DNA of 64,000 nt, from assembly GCA_020631735.1 (NCBI GenBank), contig CM036223.1, positions 8,718,191 through 8,782,190 on the forward strand, in the 5' to 3' direction. Position 1 is the stretch's first letter, and the number at the start of each line of letters is the position of its first letter. The position numbers and the translations under genes are program-made. This stretch comes from Saccharum officinarum. Taxonomy: Eukaryota > Streptophyta > Magnoliopsida > Poales > Poaceae. The notes under the pieces are model-generated. The model was not told the origin of the DNA, did not search any database, and saw nothing but the letters and a program-made list of their open reading frames with translations. Positions 23,437-33,428 of the stretch are shown one piece after another.

Positions 23437-23661
23437 ATGAGCTCCACGGCGACGGCAAAACCGGAGTGCGACGGCCCCAAGACGTCGTGGCCGGAGGTGG
23501 TCGGGCTCAGCGTGGAGGAAGCCAAGAAGGTGATCCTCAAGGACAAGCCCGACGCCGACGTCGTCGTGCTGCCCGTCGGCTCGCCAGTGACCATGGATTA
23601 CCGCACCAACCGCGTCCGGATCTTCGTCGACACCGTCGCCCAGACGCCCCATGTCGGCTGA
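23437..23661 (+). CDS. Potato inhibitor I family serine-protease inhibitor (gene B)
   Basis: A 74-residue protein of the barley CI-2/maize MPI family, which binds chymotrypsin- or subtilisin-like serine proteases through an exposed loop without disulfides. The hallmarks are KTSWPEVVG (residues 15-23), [14 protein letters not shown], the inhibitory loop GSPVTMDYR with predicted P1 Met53 and P1' Asp54, and the C-terminal [16 protein letters not shown]. There is no signal peptide, as in the cytosolic members, and full family length. The start follows an exon-2 leader after TTTTGCAG. AATAAA at 23722 can serve polyadenylation. The native promoter is gone: only about 20 nt of 5'-UTR exon 1 remain before an LTR fragment, so any expression would come from the LTR. 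Confidence 0.93.
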   Translation: MSSTATAKPECDGPKTSWPEVVGLSVEEAKKVILKDKPDADVVVLPVGSPVTMDYRTNRVRIFVDTVAQTPHVG

Positions 23662-23729
23662 TAAGCTCGCTGCTGCTGCTGCTGCATGCCCAGCTTCCTT
23701 CGCTCCTCGCTCCAGAACTTGAATAAAAT

Positions 23730-24367
23730 ATGACGGATAACGCGGACATGCCATGTATGCATGGACGTGCAAAATCCGAATAATGGATGTATACGTGTTT
23801 TTCTTTCCTACTATAAATTATCACTAAACAGTGGCATCGTTCTTAGATAAATAAATGTACCAGAGCGAATGAATATATGAAAGAGCGATCAGTTGTTTGT
23901 TTTGAATTCTCTCATTAAAAACAGCAGCAGGAGATCTCATCTAGAGTTCAAGTAATACTGTAAAATCATACTCTCGTTATCAATTATCTTTTTCTTTTTG
24001 CAATTAATTTTTTTCGTATTTTTGCTGGTGTTTGTGTAGTTATACATGTGAGTCATGTCATCCACATTTTGACAGCAGCACTCTCCATGCTTTCTACACT
24101 TACATAGTCATAGATAGAATCAAGTGACACTTTCGTTCATACTACAGTCTTGTTTAGTATAGCTTATAAACTTATTGTAGCAAATATAAGCTGGAACTAG
24201 AAGCCGAACAGCACATCTTTTATAGCTTTTTCTACCACGCTTCTCTCATCATACCCCCTTGATGTACTAAACACATAGAAATTGGGTCATACTAGCTTAT
24301 TATTTCGGTTGTGCTCTTTCTCCGCTCGTGTAGCTTATCAAGGAAGCGATTATCTGCATAGTTATAT
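23730..24367. other. 3' flank of gene B, no gene
   Basis: Collinear with 50405-51067. AT-rich, with no coding frame that I support. Confidence 0.6.
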
Positions 24368-24788
24368 CTTCATGTGTAGTGCCTTGGGACGCCCGCTACC
24401 GCCAGCCTCAACGACCGTGCGGTCATGGTGGATGCGAATGCGGGCCGAACTACAAACCAGCCAGAGGAAGGGCCTTGACTCACTCTTCGCGTTGGTGTCC
24501 TGGCAGCTGTGGAAGGAATGCAACGCCCGCTGTTTTAGGGAATCCGCATCTCCGGTTGCCGAGTTACTGCAGGTCATTAAGGCTCAGGCGGAGCTGTGGG
24601 TGCAGGCCGGGGCGAAACACTTAGGGAGTATTGCGTCGGGAGGGTAGGCCACTACCTGCCGAGTTCATGGGAGTTGCTGTAACAATGTAGCGATTCTTGT
24701 CCCGATTTCGGCCATTCTTTATACTTGCATATTGCTGACTCCTTTCTTAATGCAATGATATGCACTCTCATGCATATTCGATAAAAAA
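24368..24788 (+). mobile_element. 5'-truncated LINE insertion (RT C-terminus)
   Basis: Block 2 reads straight through this site (GTTATATATACCAAATAGG at 51056-51074). Here about 420 bp intervene between GTTATAT and ATATACCAAA, ending in a short A run (ATAAAAAAA), with a target duplication of roughly TATAT. The insert encodes the C-terminal tail of an L1-type reverse transcriptase (SWQLWKECNARCFRE...AELLQVIKAQAELWVQAG), a sequence typical of grass LINE ORF2 ends. It is a dead-on-arrival copy that post-dates the block duplication. Confidence 0.8.
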
Positions 24789-25500
24789 ATATATACCAAA
24801 TAGGTTCAAGTATCATGTGGTTACACCATTACATGACACTTGTATTGCCTCAAAGTCACCTAAACTTATTCATAGTTTGTGTCATTGAAGTAGACTAATT
24901 ATAATAGAGACTGTACATATATCCATAAAAATATCTATGAGCACTTCTATAAATCCAAAAAAATATGAGCACCTATACCAAGTCAGAGACTTGAATCTAG
25001 GTGAGCATGTTTCACCACAAGAAACCATCGTAAAGTAATTACTTATTGTGACAATCTTTTTACTTTTTTTTTTGTTTGAGAACAATTGAATAGTCAAAAC
25101 AGATAGTTATTTATAACTAGTTTAACTTCGGCAAGTTTTCAATGGCATCAAACTTTCTGATGTCTCAAATGGCACCCGTATATATTATTATCATCATCAT
25201 CATCTGCGGTGATATCCTTAGAGATATTGTTATTTAGATCGGTTGGATTATCCTGTTTGCATGTCCAACACGTTAGCTAATAAGAAGCCAACAGCTGTGC
25301 CGCATCCGGTGTGGTGTCCTTATATTACCTTCGGTCATCCAAGACATGATATCAATAAAATTAATTTATATTTATTTTTTAAACACAATCATGACCATAA
25401 AGACACACACCCATCTTATCTTGATGAACATTTCCGAGAGTCTAGGGTCAGTTTGGTACAACTCTGCTTCACACGTGAAGAAAATAACTTCTCATGGTAG
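24789..25500. other. Intergenic, shared with block 2
   Basis: It parallels 51061-51915. It contains only 2-3 TAT units at 25181-25204, where block 2 has about 43. Confidence 0.6.
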
Positions 25501-26039
25501 ATACAAATGTGAAATGTGCATAATACCTTCATTTTTTTCTTTTTTTCTCCTCTCCTTTTCTCCTTTTTTTCTCTGTTTCTTTTTCTTTTATTCACGCGAT
25601 GCTTCCTGTGGTTGTGCCTCCGTCTTCCTCCTCCGCACACCAGTGCTTGTGCCCCGGCGGCTGCACACATCCTGGCGGTCTGGTGGCCTTGCGCCTCCCC
25701 CTCGCACCCCGGCAGCCTAGTATTGGCCCTACGCCTCCATCTCACGCCTTGGCCGCCTCACATATGGCCTGTGCCTTGAGTCCTTGACTGCCTTGACGAC
25801 TCCAAGCCTAGCGCTCCGACAACTCCGTGACCCACACCTCGGTGGATCTGCTCCGCCGGCCCAGCGCCCCATGCCCCCTTGTGTCTCGCTTGCATGAAGG
25901 GGTATTTCGGGGAGGACACACGCACCGTTGGAGAAGTAGGACGAAGCTACTTTTTCTTTGGCTCCCTGGTTCTCTTCCAGCTCTAGAGAGCGTAAAATGC
26001 GGATGAAGCAAATAAAGTGGAGTGGATGTCTGTGGTGCT

Positions 26040-26400
26040 GTGTTTGCACTAGTAGAGTGGTGCTTTCTCTTGGCGGTGCCCTGTTTTTTCACTGGCGGTT
26101 TGAAAAGAGCAGGCGCTAGTAGAGGAAAATCCGTGGGCCAGTGCAAAGAACCATCTCAGTAAAAGGATTTACACTGGCGATTCCTATAAGATAATTAGCA
26201 GTGTTAAGGGCCAATTTACACTGGTGGTTTGCATTAGGCAACCGCCAGTGTAAAGGCCAATGACACTGGCGGCTCTCTTACGCAAACATTCAGTGTAAAT
26301 GGACCAGTAACACTGGCAGTTCCCTTAAGTGAACCACCTGTGAATTGTTTTTACAGTGGCGGTATTTTAAGAGAAACGCCTGTAATAAATCTGCTATAAA
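26040..26400. repeat. CACTA-like subterminal repeat array (block 1)
   Basis: Alternating direct and inverted copies of a 10-12 bp motif (ACACTGGCGG / CCGCCAGTGT with flanking TTTACACTGG) occur at 26086, 26174, 26220, 26250, 26266, 26310 and 26350. Such arrays are characteristic of CACTA (En/Spm) subterminal regions. I find no CACTA terminus or transposase next to it, so the element is probably truncated. Confidence 0.6.
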
Positions 26401-26562
26401 TACTGCTTTTTCCTCCCCCGATCAGCACTTTCAGCCGAGCCACCTTCCATTGGTGGCGAACTTGAAGGTCCAAAAATCACAAAATACAAGGGGGGAGGTT
26501 TTGCTCTTCATTTCTTCTAAGGAGGTCACTCAAGAAGGTTAGTTAATGCCTCTCATAGCTCT

Positions 26563-26754
26563 TTTTGTATTAGTGCTTCTCAATTTGAGTTAAAACTAGA
26601 TCTAGAGGGAGTTTCATGGTCGTGTCTTGAGAGAGTGAGAGAGAATGGTAGTAGGTTTTTGTTGTAGGGTTTCAATGATTTCTTAAAAGGATTGCATTAG
26701 TGATGCCTCTCATTTCTCTTTTTACATTATAAATTTGATTTAAAATTAGGCCTA
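26563..26754. other. Unassigned spacer between block 1 and the GAAGGC fragment
   Basis: AT-rich, with a local echo of the sequence TGCCTCTCAT. No coding capacity. Confidence 0.4.
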
Positions 26755-27325
26755 AGGTCTGCCGACGAAGGCCGAGCTGGAGAAGGTCTACCGACGATGG
26801 CTGGGCCGGAGAAGGTCTCCCGACGAAGGTCCGGCCGGAGAAGGTCCACCGACGAAGGTGTTGTAGAACTTGGTGGTGAAGGAGTTGATGTGGCCCTTCA
26901 AACTTGGCGATGTAGGCAAGTCGTTGCAGCATTGATGTCGAACGTGTCGATGGAGGCTCTCAAGCTATTGTAGTGGGTGAAGATGATGGCAAAGCCCCTC
27001 TTGCCGAAGTGGTTGACGAAGGTGTGTCGTTGAAGCTCATTGAAGATGTTGGCAAAGCCCCACCTGCCGAAGAGTTGGTGGAGGCATGTCGTTGTGATTC
27101 GCCGAAGATGTTTGCGAAGGCCTTCCTGTAAAAGGTGTTTGGCGGAGGCGATGCTGGCGTAGACACCAAAGGTGTCGGTGAAGCCCCCTCATGGCGACAT
27201 GTTGGCGGAGGTGAGTCATCATTGTTTTGCCGAAGGTCCTCCTGCAAAGCTGTTCGGCAAAGGCCCTCCTCAAAAGAAGTTGTTTTGGTGGAGGCGATGT
27301 TGGTGAAGTCATCGAAGATGGTAGT
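26755..27325. mobile_element. GAAGGC-element fragment, left of the copia insertion
   Basis: Paralogous to 3355-3945 (CTGCCGACGAAGGCC, GAAGATGTTTGCGAAGGCC, GTTGGTGAAGTCATCGAAGATGGTAG). It continues at 45742 after the copia element. No LTR or PBS is present in this copy. Confidence 0.75.
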
Positions 27326-28030
27326 TGAAAGGATCAAGATGCCCAAGAGGGGGGGTGAATTGGGCTTTTCTAAAAATTAGATGCAAGAAATAAATCCTAC
27401 AAGCCGGAATTCACCCCTAGTGTCTACTTGTGTTCCTAGAGAGTCTACCGAGCAAAGTTTTGCACCCTAGTTTCCAATCCTAGTCTAGCATGGCAAGTCT
27501 AGGAATGTAAACAAGCAAAGAAAGTAAATACGAGAATGTAAATGCTTGAATGTAAAGGGGCAAGGAACACGGCGATGTTTTTCCGAGGTATCGGAGAGTC
27601 GCCACTCCCCACTAGTCCTCGTTGGAGCACCCGTGCAAGGGTGTAGCTCCCCCTTGATCCGCGCAAGGATCAAGTGCTCTCTATGGGTTGATTCTTTGAC
27701 ACTCCGTCACGGTGAATCACCCACAACCGCTCACAAGATGAGTTGGGTCATCCACAAGCTCCGCCGGATGATCACCAAACTCCCAATCACCACCAAGCCG
27801 TCTAGGTGATGGCGATCACCAAGAGTAACAAGCTAGAACTCTCACTTGACCACTACGAGCCCAAATGAGAAAGTGGATGCACAATTGCTACTCTCTAATC
27901 GCTAGTGAGGAACTCTCAAGCTTTGATTCTCAAATCTCTATCCTCACTAGTGCTCTTGCACTACCTTGCACTCCAAAGGTGTTTATCAGCTGATCAAATG
28001 AGCAAGAGACCTCTAAAAGAGGTGGTGGGG

Positions 28031-28042
28031 ATGTATATATAC
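28031..28042 (-). promoter_or_regulatory. LTR TATA box (copia, minus strand)
   Basis: Minus-strand GTGTATATATACATCC lies just downstream, in element orientation, of the CCGGACGCG array. The same arrangement is at about 44841-44852 in the 5' LTR. Confidence 0.55.
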
Positions 28043-28094
28043 ACCCCACAGACAAAACGAACCGTTACCTGCTGACTCAGCAAAACTCGAGCTG

Positions 28095-28470
28095 ACCGGA
28101 CGCGCCGGTCGCTCGTAACGGTCGAAAACCGAAAAACAACTGAGTGACCGGACGCACCGGTCAGGGGTGACCGGACGCGTCTGATCGTGCAGGGAGCATA
28201 CTGTACTCGCACCGGACGCGCGACCGCGTCCGATCGGTGATGACCGGACGCGTCCGGTCGTCTCTGGACCTTACTGGACTGTGACCGGACGCGCCGATCA
28301 CACCCAGGTCGCGTCCGATCGGGTGTTTCCCTCAAGTGACACGTGTTGACTTCTGACCACCGCGTCCGGTCCTCGCGAGGACCGCGTCCGGTGTTCAGAG
28401 CTGAAACCCTAGCCGCGGAACTATACTGACCGGACGCGTCCGGTCATGCCGAGGACCGCGTCCGGTCATG
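28095..28470. repeat. CpG-rich palindromic array in the copia 3' LTR
   Basis: About a dozen copies of GACCGGACGCG and its inversion CGCGTCCGGTC, several joined as the 16-bp palindrome ACCGGACGCGTCCGGT (for example near 28240 and 28430). Confidence 0.85.
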
Positions 28471-28911
28471 GGAAAACAACCCGAAACTCTCCGAAACGCG
28501 TCACAACTTGAACCAAGTTGCTTCCAACTGAACTTTGAGCTATACTAGAGCTGCCTAGCGACAAGTTTAACAAGTGTGCACCACACCTAAACATAGGACT
28601 CACCTAGGTCAAGCTACCCGCTCATGCCCCCCTTTATAGTACGGCCAAAAGAGAAAAAACGAAGATCCTAACGACTATTCCAAATGTCTCTCAACACCTC
28701 GACATCCGGAACTAACCGTCCTTAATCTTAATGTCACTCTTTTGAAAACTGAAACGATTTCCATTAAGGGGCATGAATACCATGGTGCCCAAAGCAGTTA
28801 AAACCTCCATGACCTAACTTACCAAAGTTTCTGCAAAACACACGTTAGTCATGGTAATAAAGCGTTGTCATCAATTGCCGAAACCAAACCTCGGGGCCTA
28901 GATGCTTTCAA

Positions 28912-28925
28912 TCTCCCCCTTTTTG
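28912..28925 (-). promoter_or_regulatory. Polypurine tract of the copia element
   Basis: On the minus strand AAAAAGGGGGAGAT directly precedes the 3' LTR. Confidence 0.8.
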
Positions 28926-29340
28926 GTGATTGATGACAACACTAAGATATGAAATATTGGAGTTGAGGTTTTTGAGCATGCATGGTTCACATAAGCAAAA
29001 AGCAATAAACATAGAAGGGTTAGGAATTGCTTATGTGTCCCAAGCCAAAAGAGTGTACTCATAAGATAAGACAAAAAGCGTTAGTACACAAACGGAGTAA
29101 GGCACGGAAGCACAACCTTAGAGCTATAATTAACAATGGTGACAAGAGATAACAAAGTGACAGGATAAAACATTAAGACTCAAGGATTATCTCACAACGA
29201 CATGTCACACGAATGCAATGACTGAAAAGTAAACATGATGCATGAATGTAGCACACAAGAAAAAATGAAAAACCTCTCTCAAAACTCCCCCTGAAACTAC
29301 TCTCTCTCCCCCTTTGGCATCAAGCGCCAAAAAAGCTAAT
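28926..29340 (-). other. Non-coding stretch between the extra ORF and the PPT
   Basis: AT-rich, with no frame of interest. It is the 3' untranslated part of the copia internal region. Confidence 0.6.
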
Positions 29341-31806
29341 CTAAGGATCTGATGGGGGGGCAGACGGAGTCGTGTCGGGTGCCGAGGTGCGCGGAGTAAT
29401 CATGAAGTGTAGAGAATCGCCCTCGGAATCTGAGCTATCTGGCTGACCCTCTGAAGAAGCATGTGGCTGTGTAACTGTCTGGGTCTGAACGGCAGGAACA
29501 GGTACTGTCGTAGTAGCAATAATAGGATCCATCTGAGTGACCTGAGCCTGTAGCGAGCCAATAGCAGGAGGATCTGTGGAGGCAACTGACGAAGGTAGAG
29601 TCTCTGTAGTACCAGTCCCTATCACTGGAGGAATAGCTGCCTCTGAAGCTGACAACCCTGAAGAAGTAGCAAATGTAGTGTGCGAGGGCGTCGGCTGACC
29701 AGTCAACTCGCTGTAGGTAGCACTGAAATCACCGAAGGGTGTGCCTTTCAGGAGGTGAGGGCGAGGCTGGTCTGATGGTGTAAACCCCGTGTGAATAGGC
29801 GTGAAGCTCGGGGACTGGAAAGACTGGGGAACCTGCTGCTGTGGAGATGTGAACTGGAAACCCGGCTGTCCCTGACTCGATGGATCACTAGATTGTAAAG
29901 CAGAAGTCAGGACGGAAGCAGGCGGAGGAACCCCAACAGTGACTAGGTGGCGCAGGAGGTCCAAGTACTGCTGCTGACTAGTTACAGTCTGTCACTGAAT
30001 CTCGTACTGCTGTCGCTGCATTTCGACCTGCTGCCTCTGGATCTCAAGCTGCTGACGCTGAAACTCGTCCTGACGAGCCTGAATCTGTGCAAGTGCTGCA
30101 GCTGTGTCCTAAGCCTGTCGCTGTATCTGCTGTTGCTGCTGCTCCTGTGCCTGGGTCAACCTCTCAAGTATTGCCACCATGGCTGGGTCTGTGCGGGAGG
30201 CTGAACCAGAGCCACCGGCCTCGTGGTCGTGAGACCGAGGAGACCGGTACCTGGGGATGGGCTGGTAGTCCTCATCAGTGCTGTCAGATGTCCCATCCTC
30301 AGGAAGATCAGCAGGTTGAGCGTCAAGATTTGCAAGCTCTGCCTCTACAAGCTCACCAACAGTGGCGTCCTGCTCAGCTGCTGTCTCAGGAACCTCAGGT
30401 CGCACACGCTGTCCGTGCACTAGGGCCTGATCTCTGGTGACTGAAGCCCAAAGCTGACGGATATCATACTCAGGGAAAGCAGTAGTAGTATCTGATATCT
30501 CAGCTCGGATCTCTGCTGGTAACTGGATGGATGATCTAATAATGAAGCAGATCCAGTGTGCATAGGGCAGCTGACGATTACCCTTGAAGCCCTCAGCTAT
30601 GGTGTCCTCCATCTCACTAAGTATGAGATCCCAAATGTCAAACTGAGTCTGTGAGAGGAGGTGGTGAACAACCCATAGCTGCATCCGAGTCAGTCCCTCT
30701 CTGTAGCCAAGTCTGGGAAGTAGAGTGCGTCTGACTATAGCATCCAAAACTCTGGCAAGTGGTGTCAAACTGGCAGGCGTGCGTCGAGACCCTTCGCCAA
30801 AAGGCTCACGGAAGCAGGGTCGAACCAGGTCTGTAGGTGGCACTGTACCGCCATGAGGACGTCTCGGTGGAGGAGTCTGACCAAAGCACAGCTGATGTAT
30901 CTTTGTGTTGGAAGCTGGGAGTCTGAGAATCTCCCGCACTCTGGTGCTGTATAGGCGGTGATCGCGGCCTCGGAATGCAAAGTGAATGAAATCATGGGCA
31001 GGATCAATCCATAGTGAAGCATAAAACTCTCTGACCCATGTGCCGCAGTATGCACCTGTCCGTCCAAGAAGATCTGACAAGCCTGGCAGAAAGGACAGGT
31101 GCGGACGTAGCTGCTCTCCCACAACCTCAACTAGTGACTCAAGTCGACAGACCCTCTGTGGTCGGAAAGCAATACCGCTGTCAACTAGAGCTCTGTAGAA
31201 ATCCTCCTGAAGTGGGGTATAGAATCCTTCTGAAGCTCTGGGATCCCTCACAGGCGGAAACCACCGACTGACCTCTACGAACCTCAACCCCTGCACCTGA
31301 CGTGCTGTAGCACCCCTCAAGTCAAAGTGCTCGACCGGGGGTGAACCTCTAGCTCTGGGAGGAGGACGTGCTCCACGACGCTGGCCCTCTGGCCTAGGAG
31401 ACACCTGAGTACGTGCGCGTGTGGAGCGGCGACGTGGTGGAGACTGAGCTGGCTGCTCCTCTGTGTCCTCTGTAGCCTCTAGAGCCTCTGGAACCTCTGG
31501 AGGTGGATCAACTGACATACTCTCTGCAGCTCCAGTATCCTCAGTACCCTCAGTGGCCTCTATGCCGAGCTGTCGATCTTCAAGATGAAAGCGACGCTCG
31601 CCTATGCGTATGCCACTGCTCCTGCCACCTCTCTCTGCCTGCTCTGCTGCATCTGCCATGGCCTGAGCAATCTCTGCCTCTATGAGTGTCTTCTTCTTCT
31701 TTCTGGCCAAGATCTTGACATGCTTTCCACGTGCAATCTCAGACCGACGAGGAGGACTGTCGTCCCCGTCACCAGGAGCACCACCGGTGTTCTTGCAACG
31801 CACCAT
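29341..31806 (-). pseudogene. Extra 3' ORF of the copia element (plant-mobile-protein-like, Gln-rich tail), two stops
   Basis: About 820 codons in a single minus frame. The best start is the ATG at 31804-31806 (MVRCKNTGGAPGDGDD). A basic/acidic N-terminus (KILARKKKKTL) is followed by an Arg/Pro-rich linker. A folded region comes next (about residues 175-430, FDLRGATARQVQGLRF ... EFYASLWIDPAHDFIHFAFRGR ... EILRLP), resembling the domain labelled 'putative plant transposon protein' in plant databases (recalled, not checked). After it come an acidic stretch, a Gln-rich helix (QRQQLEIQRQQVEMQRQQ) and a Pro/Ser/Thr-rich tail. The frame is broken by TAG at 30109-30111 and TGA at 29992-29994, with no frameshift. 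It occupies the position where SIRE-type elements carry envelope-like or extra ORFs; I see no signal peptide or clear membrane anchor. Function unknown. Confidence 0.75.
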
Positions 31807-31935
31807 GCTGACACACTGATCGAAAACCTCTGAAAGATGGTGAACTGTCACTCGAGAGGCTTGGCCTCAATCCGTATCCGCAGGCTTGGCCTCGGATTCA
31901 GCAGACTGATCTCACCCGACACACGGACAGACTCG

Positions 31936-32047
31936 CTGCAACGACGAAATAGAGAGATCTACTATAAGCACATATACAACTAAAAGGTACGAAACCCTAG
32001 AGATAGCAAGCATATGTGATATGATGAGAATCGAGACGTGAAGCTAC
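31936..32047 (-). other. Candidate leader intron upstream of the extra ORF
   Basis: On the minus strand CCGAG|GTAGCTTC at 32047 and TCGTTGCAG|CGAG at 31936 form a 112-nt GT-AG intron with a T-rich 3' part. It lies about 130 nt before the ATG at 31806. The upstream leader has telomere-box-like CCTAACCCTAACCC (32177-32196), common in plant housekeeping leaders. Confidence 0.4.
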
Positions 32048-32560
32048 CTCGGATTGACGAGACGAAGGTGACAAGATGAGGTGACCTAGATCGCGAGATT
32101 CCCGAAATCGCCGGACGAGCTCTCGCGAAGAAGACGACGCGCGACGAATCTCGTCGATGAACGATCGACCGACGAACCCTAGGGTTAGGGTTAGGGCAGA
32201 TCGAAGAAAAACGATCGGAGGCAAGCACGAGTCGTTCCAATGTCGGAGATGAAGCTAGCTTGCAGGAGCGTGGCTCACCGGCGGTGGTGGCGCGTTCGGG
32301 CGACGGCGGCGCGGCGGTGGCGCGAGGATGGTGGCGGCGCGGCTGCGAGCGAAGGCCGGTACGGGCAGGAGGCGCGCAAAGGGCGGCTGGCGCGCGCGCG
32401 AGCGAGGCTGGCCTTGCCGGAGGCAAGGAAGACGGCGAAGCGGTGGCTCACCGGCGGCAGGTGGTGCGGCGGTGGCGCGAAGTGCGGCGGTGGCGAAAGA
32501 AACCGGCGGCGGCGCAAGGAGGCTCGGGCGGAGAAAAGAAAAACGGCCGAGGACGAAGCG

Positions 32561-32567
32561 GTATATG
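32561..32567 (-). promoter_or_regulatory. Candidate internal TATA box for the extra ORF
   Basis: Minus-strand TTCATATACCGC here, and TTCATATAACGC in the duplicate near 37638, follows the CCGGACGCG array by about 25 bp. This copies the array-TATA order of the LTR promoter. Confidence 0.4.
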
Positions 32568-32589
32568 AAGGGTCAGATCCGCTCGATGC

Positions 32590-32945
32590 GTGATGACCGG
32601 ACGCGGTGGTCGTTATGACCGGACGCGGTGGTGCAGCGTCTGGTCACACTCCAGTAAGTTCCTGGAGTGACCGGACGCGTCCGGTGAGGACTGACCGGAC
32701 GCGGTCAGAGTCCGGTCGAGGGGAGCTCGGGAAAATATCGTGAATGACCGGACGCGGTGGTGGTAACCGGGACCGGACGCGGTGGCCAAATAGGGGCGCG
32801 TCCGGTGCAGCGTCCGATCAGTAGATCTGGAGATGGTCTTCTGGATGACCGGACGCGGTGGTGGACGTCGGGACCGGACGCAGTGGTGAAGCATCACTGC
32901 GTCCGATGCAGCGTCCGGTCCAGCATCCGGTCACTGTTCTTCACC
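32590..32945. repeat. CCGGACGCG array upstream of the extra ORF leader
   Basis: It holds the same GACCGGACGCG / CGTCCGGTC words as the LTR arrays, often extended to GACCGGACGCGGTGGT. It is duplicated after the gap at 37666-38005. Confidence 0.8.
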
Positions 32946-33428
32946 CTTCTTCGTTCCGAACAACGACGCGACTTCTCCCAATCAGGTTCCAATTCAAAAA
33001 GACACAAATAAACACCAATTGGAACACGATATGAGTGACCTCACTCAAACCCTCAATTTTTTTAATATAGATTGCCTTAGGCTAGTATTATTTTTAAGAA
33101 AATAGGCTATAAACACCCAAGGAGCAACGTATGGCCATGCAATAGAGTTTTTGAACCTTTAGGAGCGTCAAAAAGCTCTCTCTATCCAAGGACGAACACA
33201 GAGGTTGCTCAAAGCTTAACCGAAAAGAAACGACAAGAACAACAACCATGCATATGCAATGCAATACAAGAAGATAAAACTAGAATGCTTGTCAAGTTTG
33301 ATCCACGGTTAGGCTTTTTCACTCCTCCAAGGAAGGGTTATCGTAACCGTGTTAGCCAAGCCCTAAAAACATTGCGATAAAAATAAACAAGGCATATTAT
33401 ACAATGCAATGCAAGGGACAACACACGC
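32946..33428. other. Spacer between pol and the extra-ORF promoter region
   Basis: AT-rich non-coding sequence; no gene seen. Its duplicate is 38006-38495. Confidence 0.6.

Larger units (their letters stand above)
20085..26562. repeat. Paralogous block 1 (copy of 46128-52995)
   Basis: It is collinear with block 2 at high identity: upstream region, upstream inhibitor copy, downstream inhibitor copy, 3' region, CT-rich region and CACTA-like array, ending at ATGCCTCTCATAGCT. Differences here are a 5' deletion of the first inhibitor copy, an LTR fragment in place of the second copy's promoter, a LINE insertion at 24368, and a short (TAT)n tract. Confidence 0.85.
27326..28911 (-). repeat. Left (3') LTR of the copia element
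   Basis: TGAAAG to CTTTCA, 1586 bp. It is nearly identical by eye to 44136-45741, which contains one additional CCGGACGCGCCGGTC-type unit. Confidence 0.9.

Noticed and set aside
25516..25787. Pro/Ser/Cys-rich plus frames after the CT-rich tract (and the equivalent at 51935-52198)
   Set aside because: Overlapping frames in a low-complexity pyrimidine-rich region with no start context or domain; differ between the paralogous blocks by frame-disrupting indels.
28095..28470. CRISPR-like array (short repeated palindromes)
   Set aside because: Spacing is irregular, the repeats are inside LTRs and the genome is eukaryotic.
32177..32196. Interstitial telomere tract (TTAGGG-like)
   Set aside because: Only about three units, and plant telomeres are TTTAGGG; fits a telomere-box leader motif rather than a telomere remnant.
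32240..32618. Plus-strand Arg/Gly/Ala-rich frames in the copia spacer
   Set aside because: GC-rich leader of the minus-strand extra ORF read backwards; no motif and not conserved in frame between the two gap arms.
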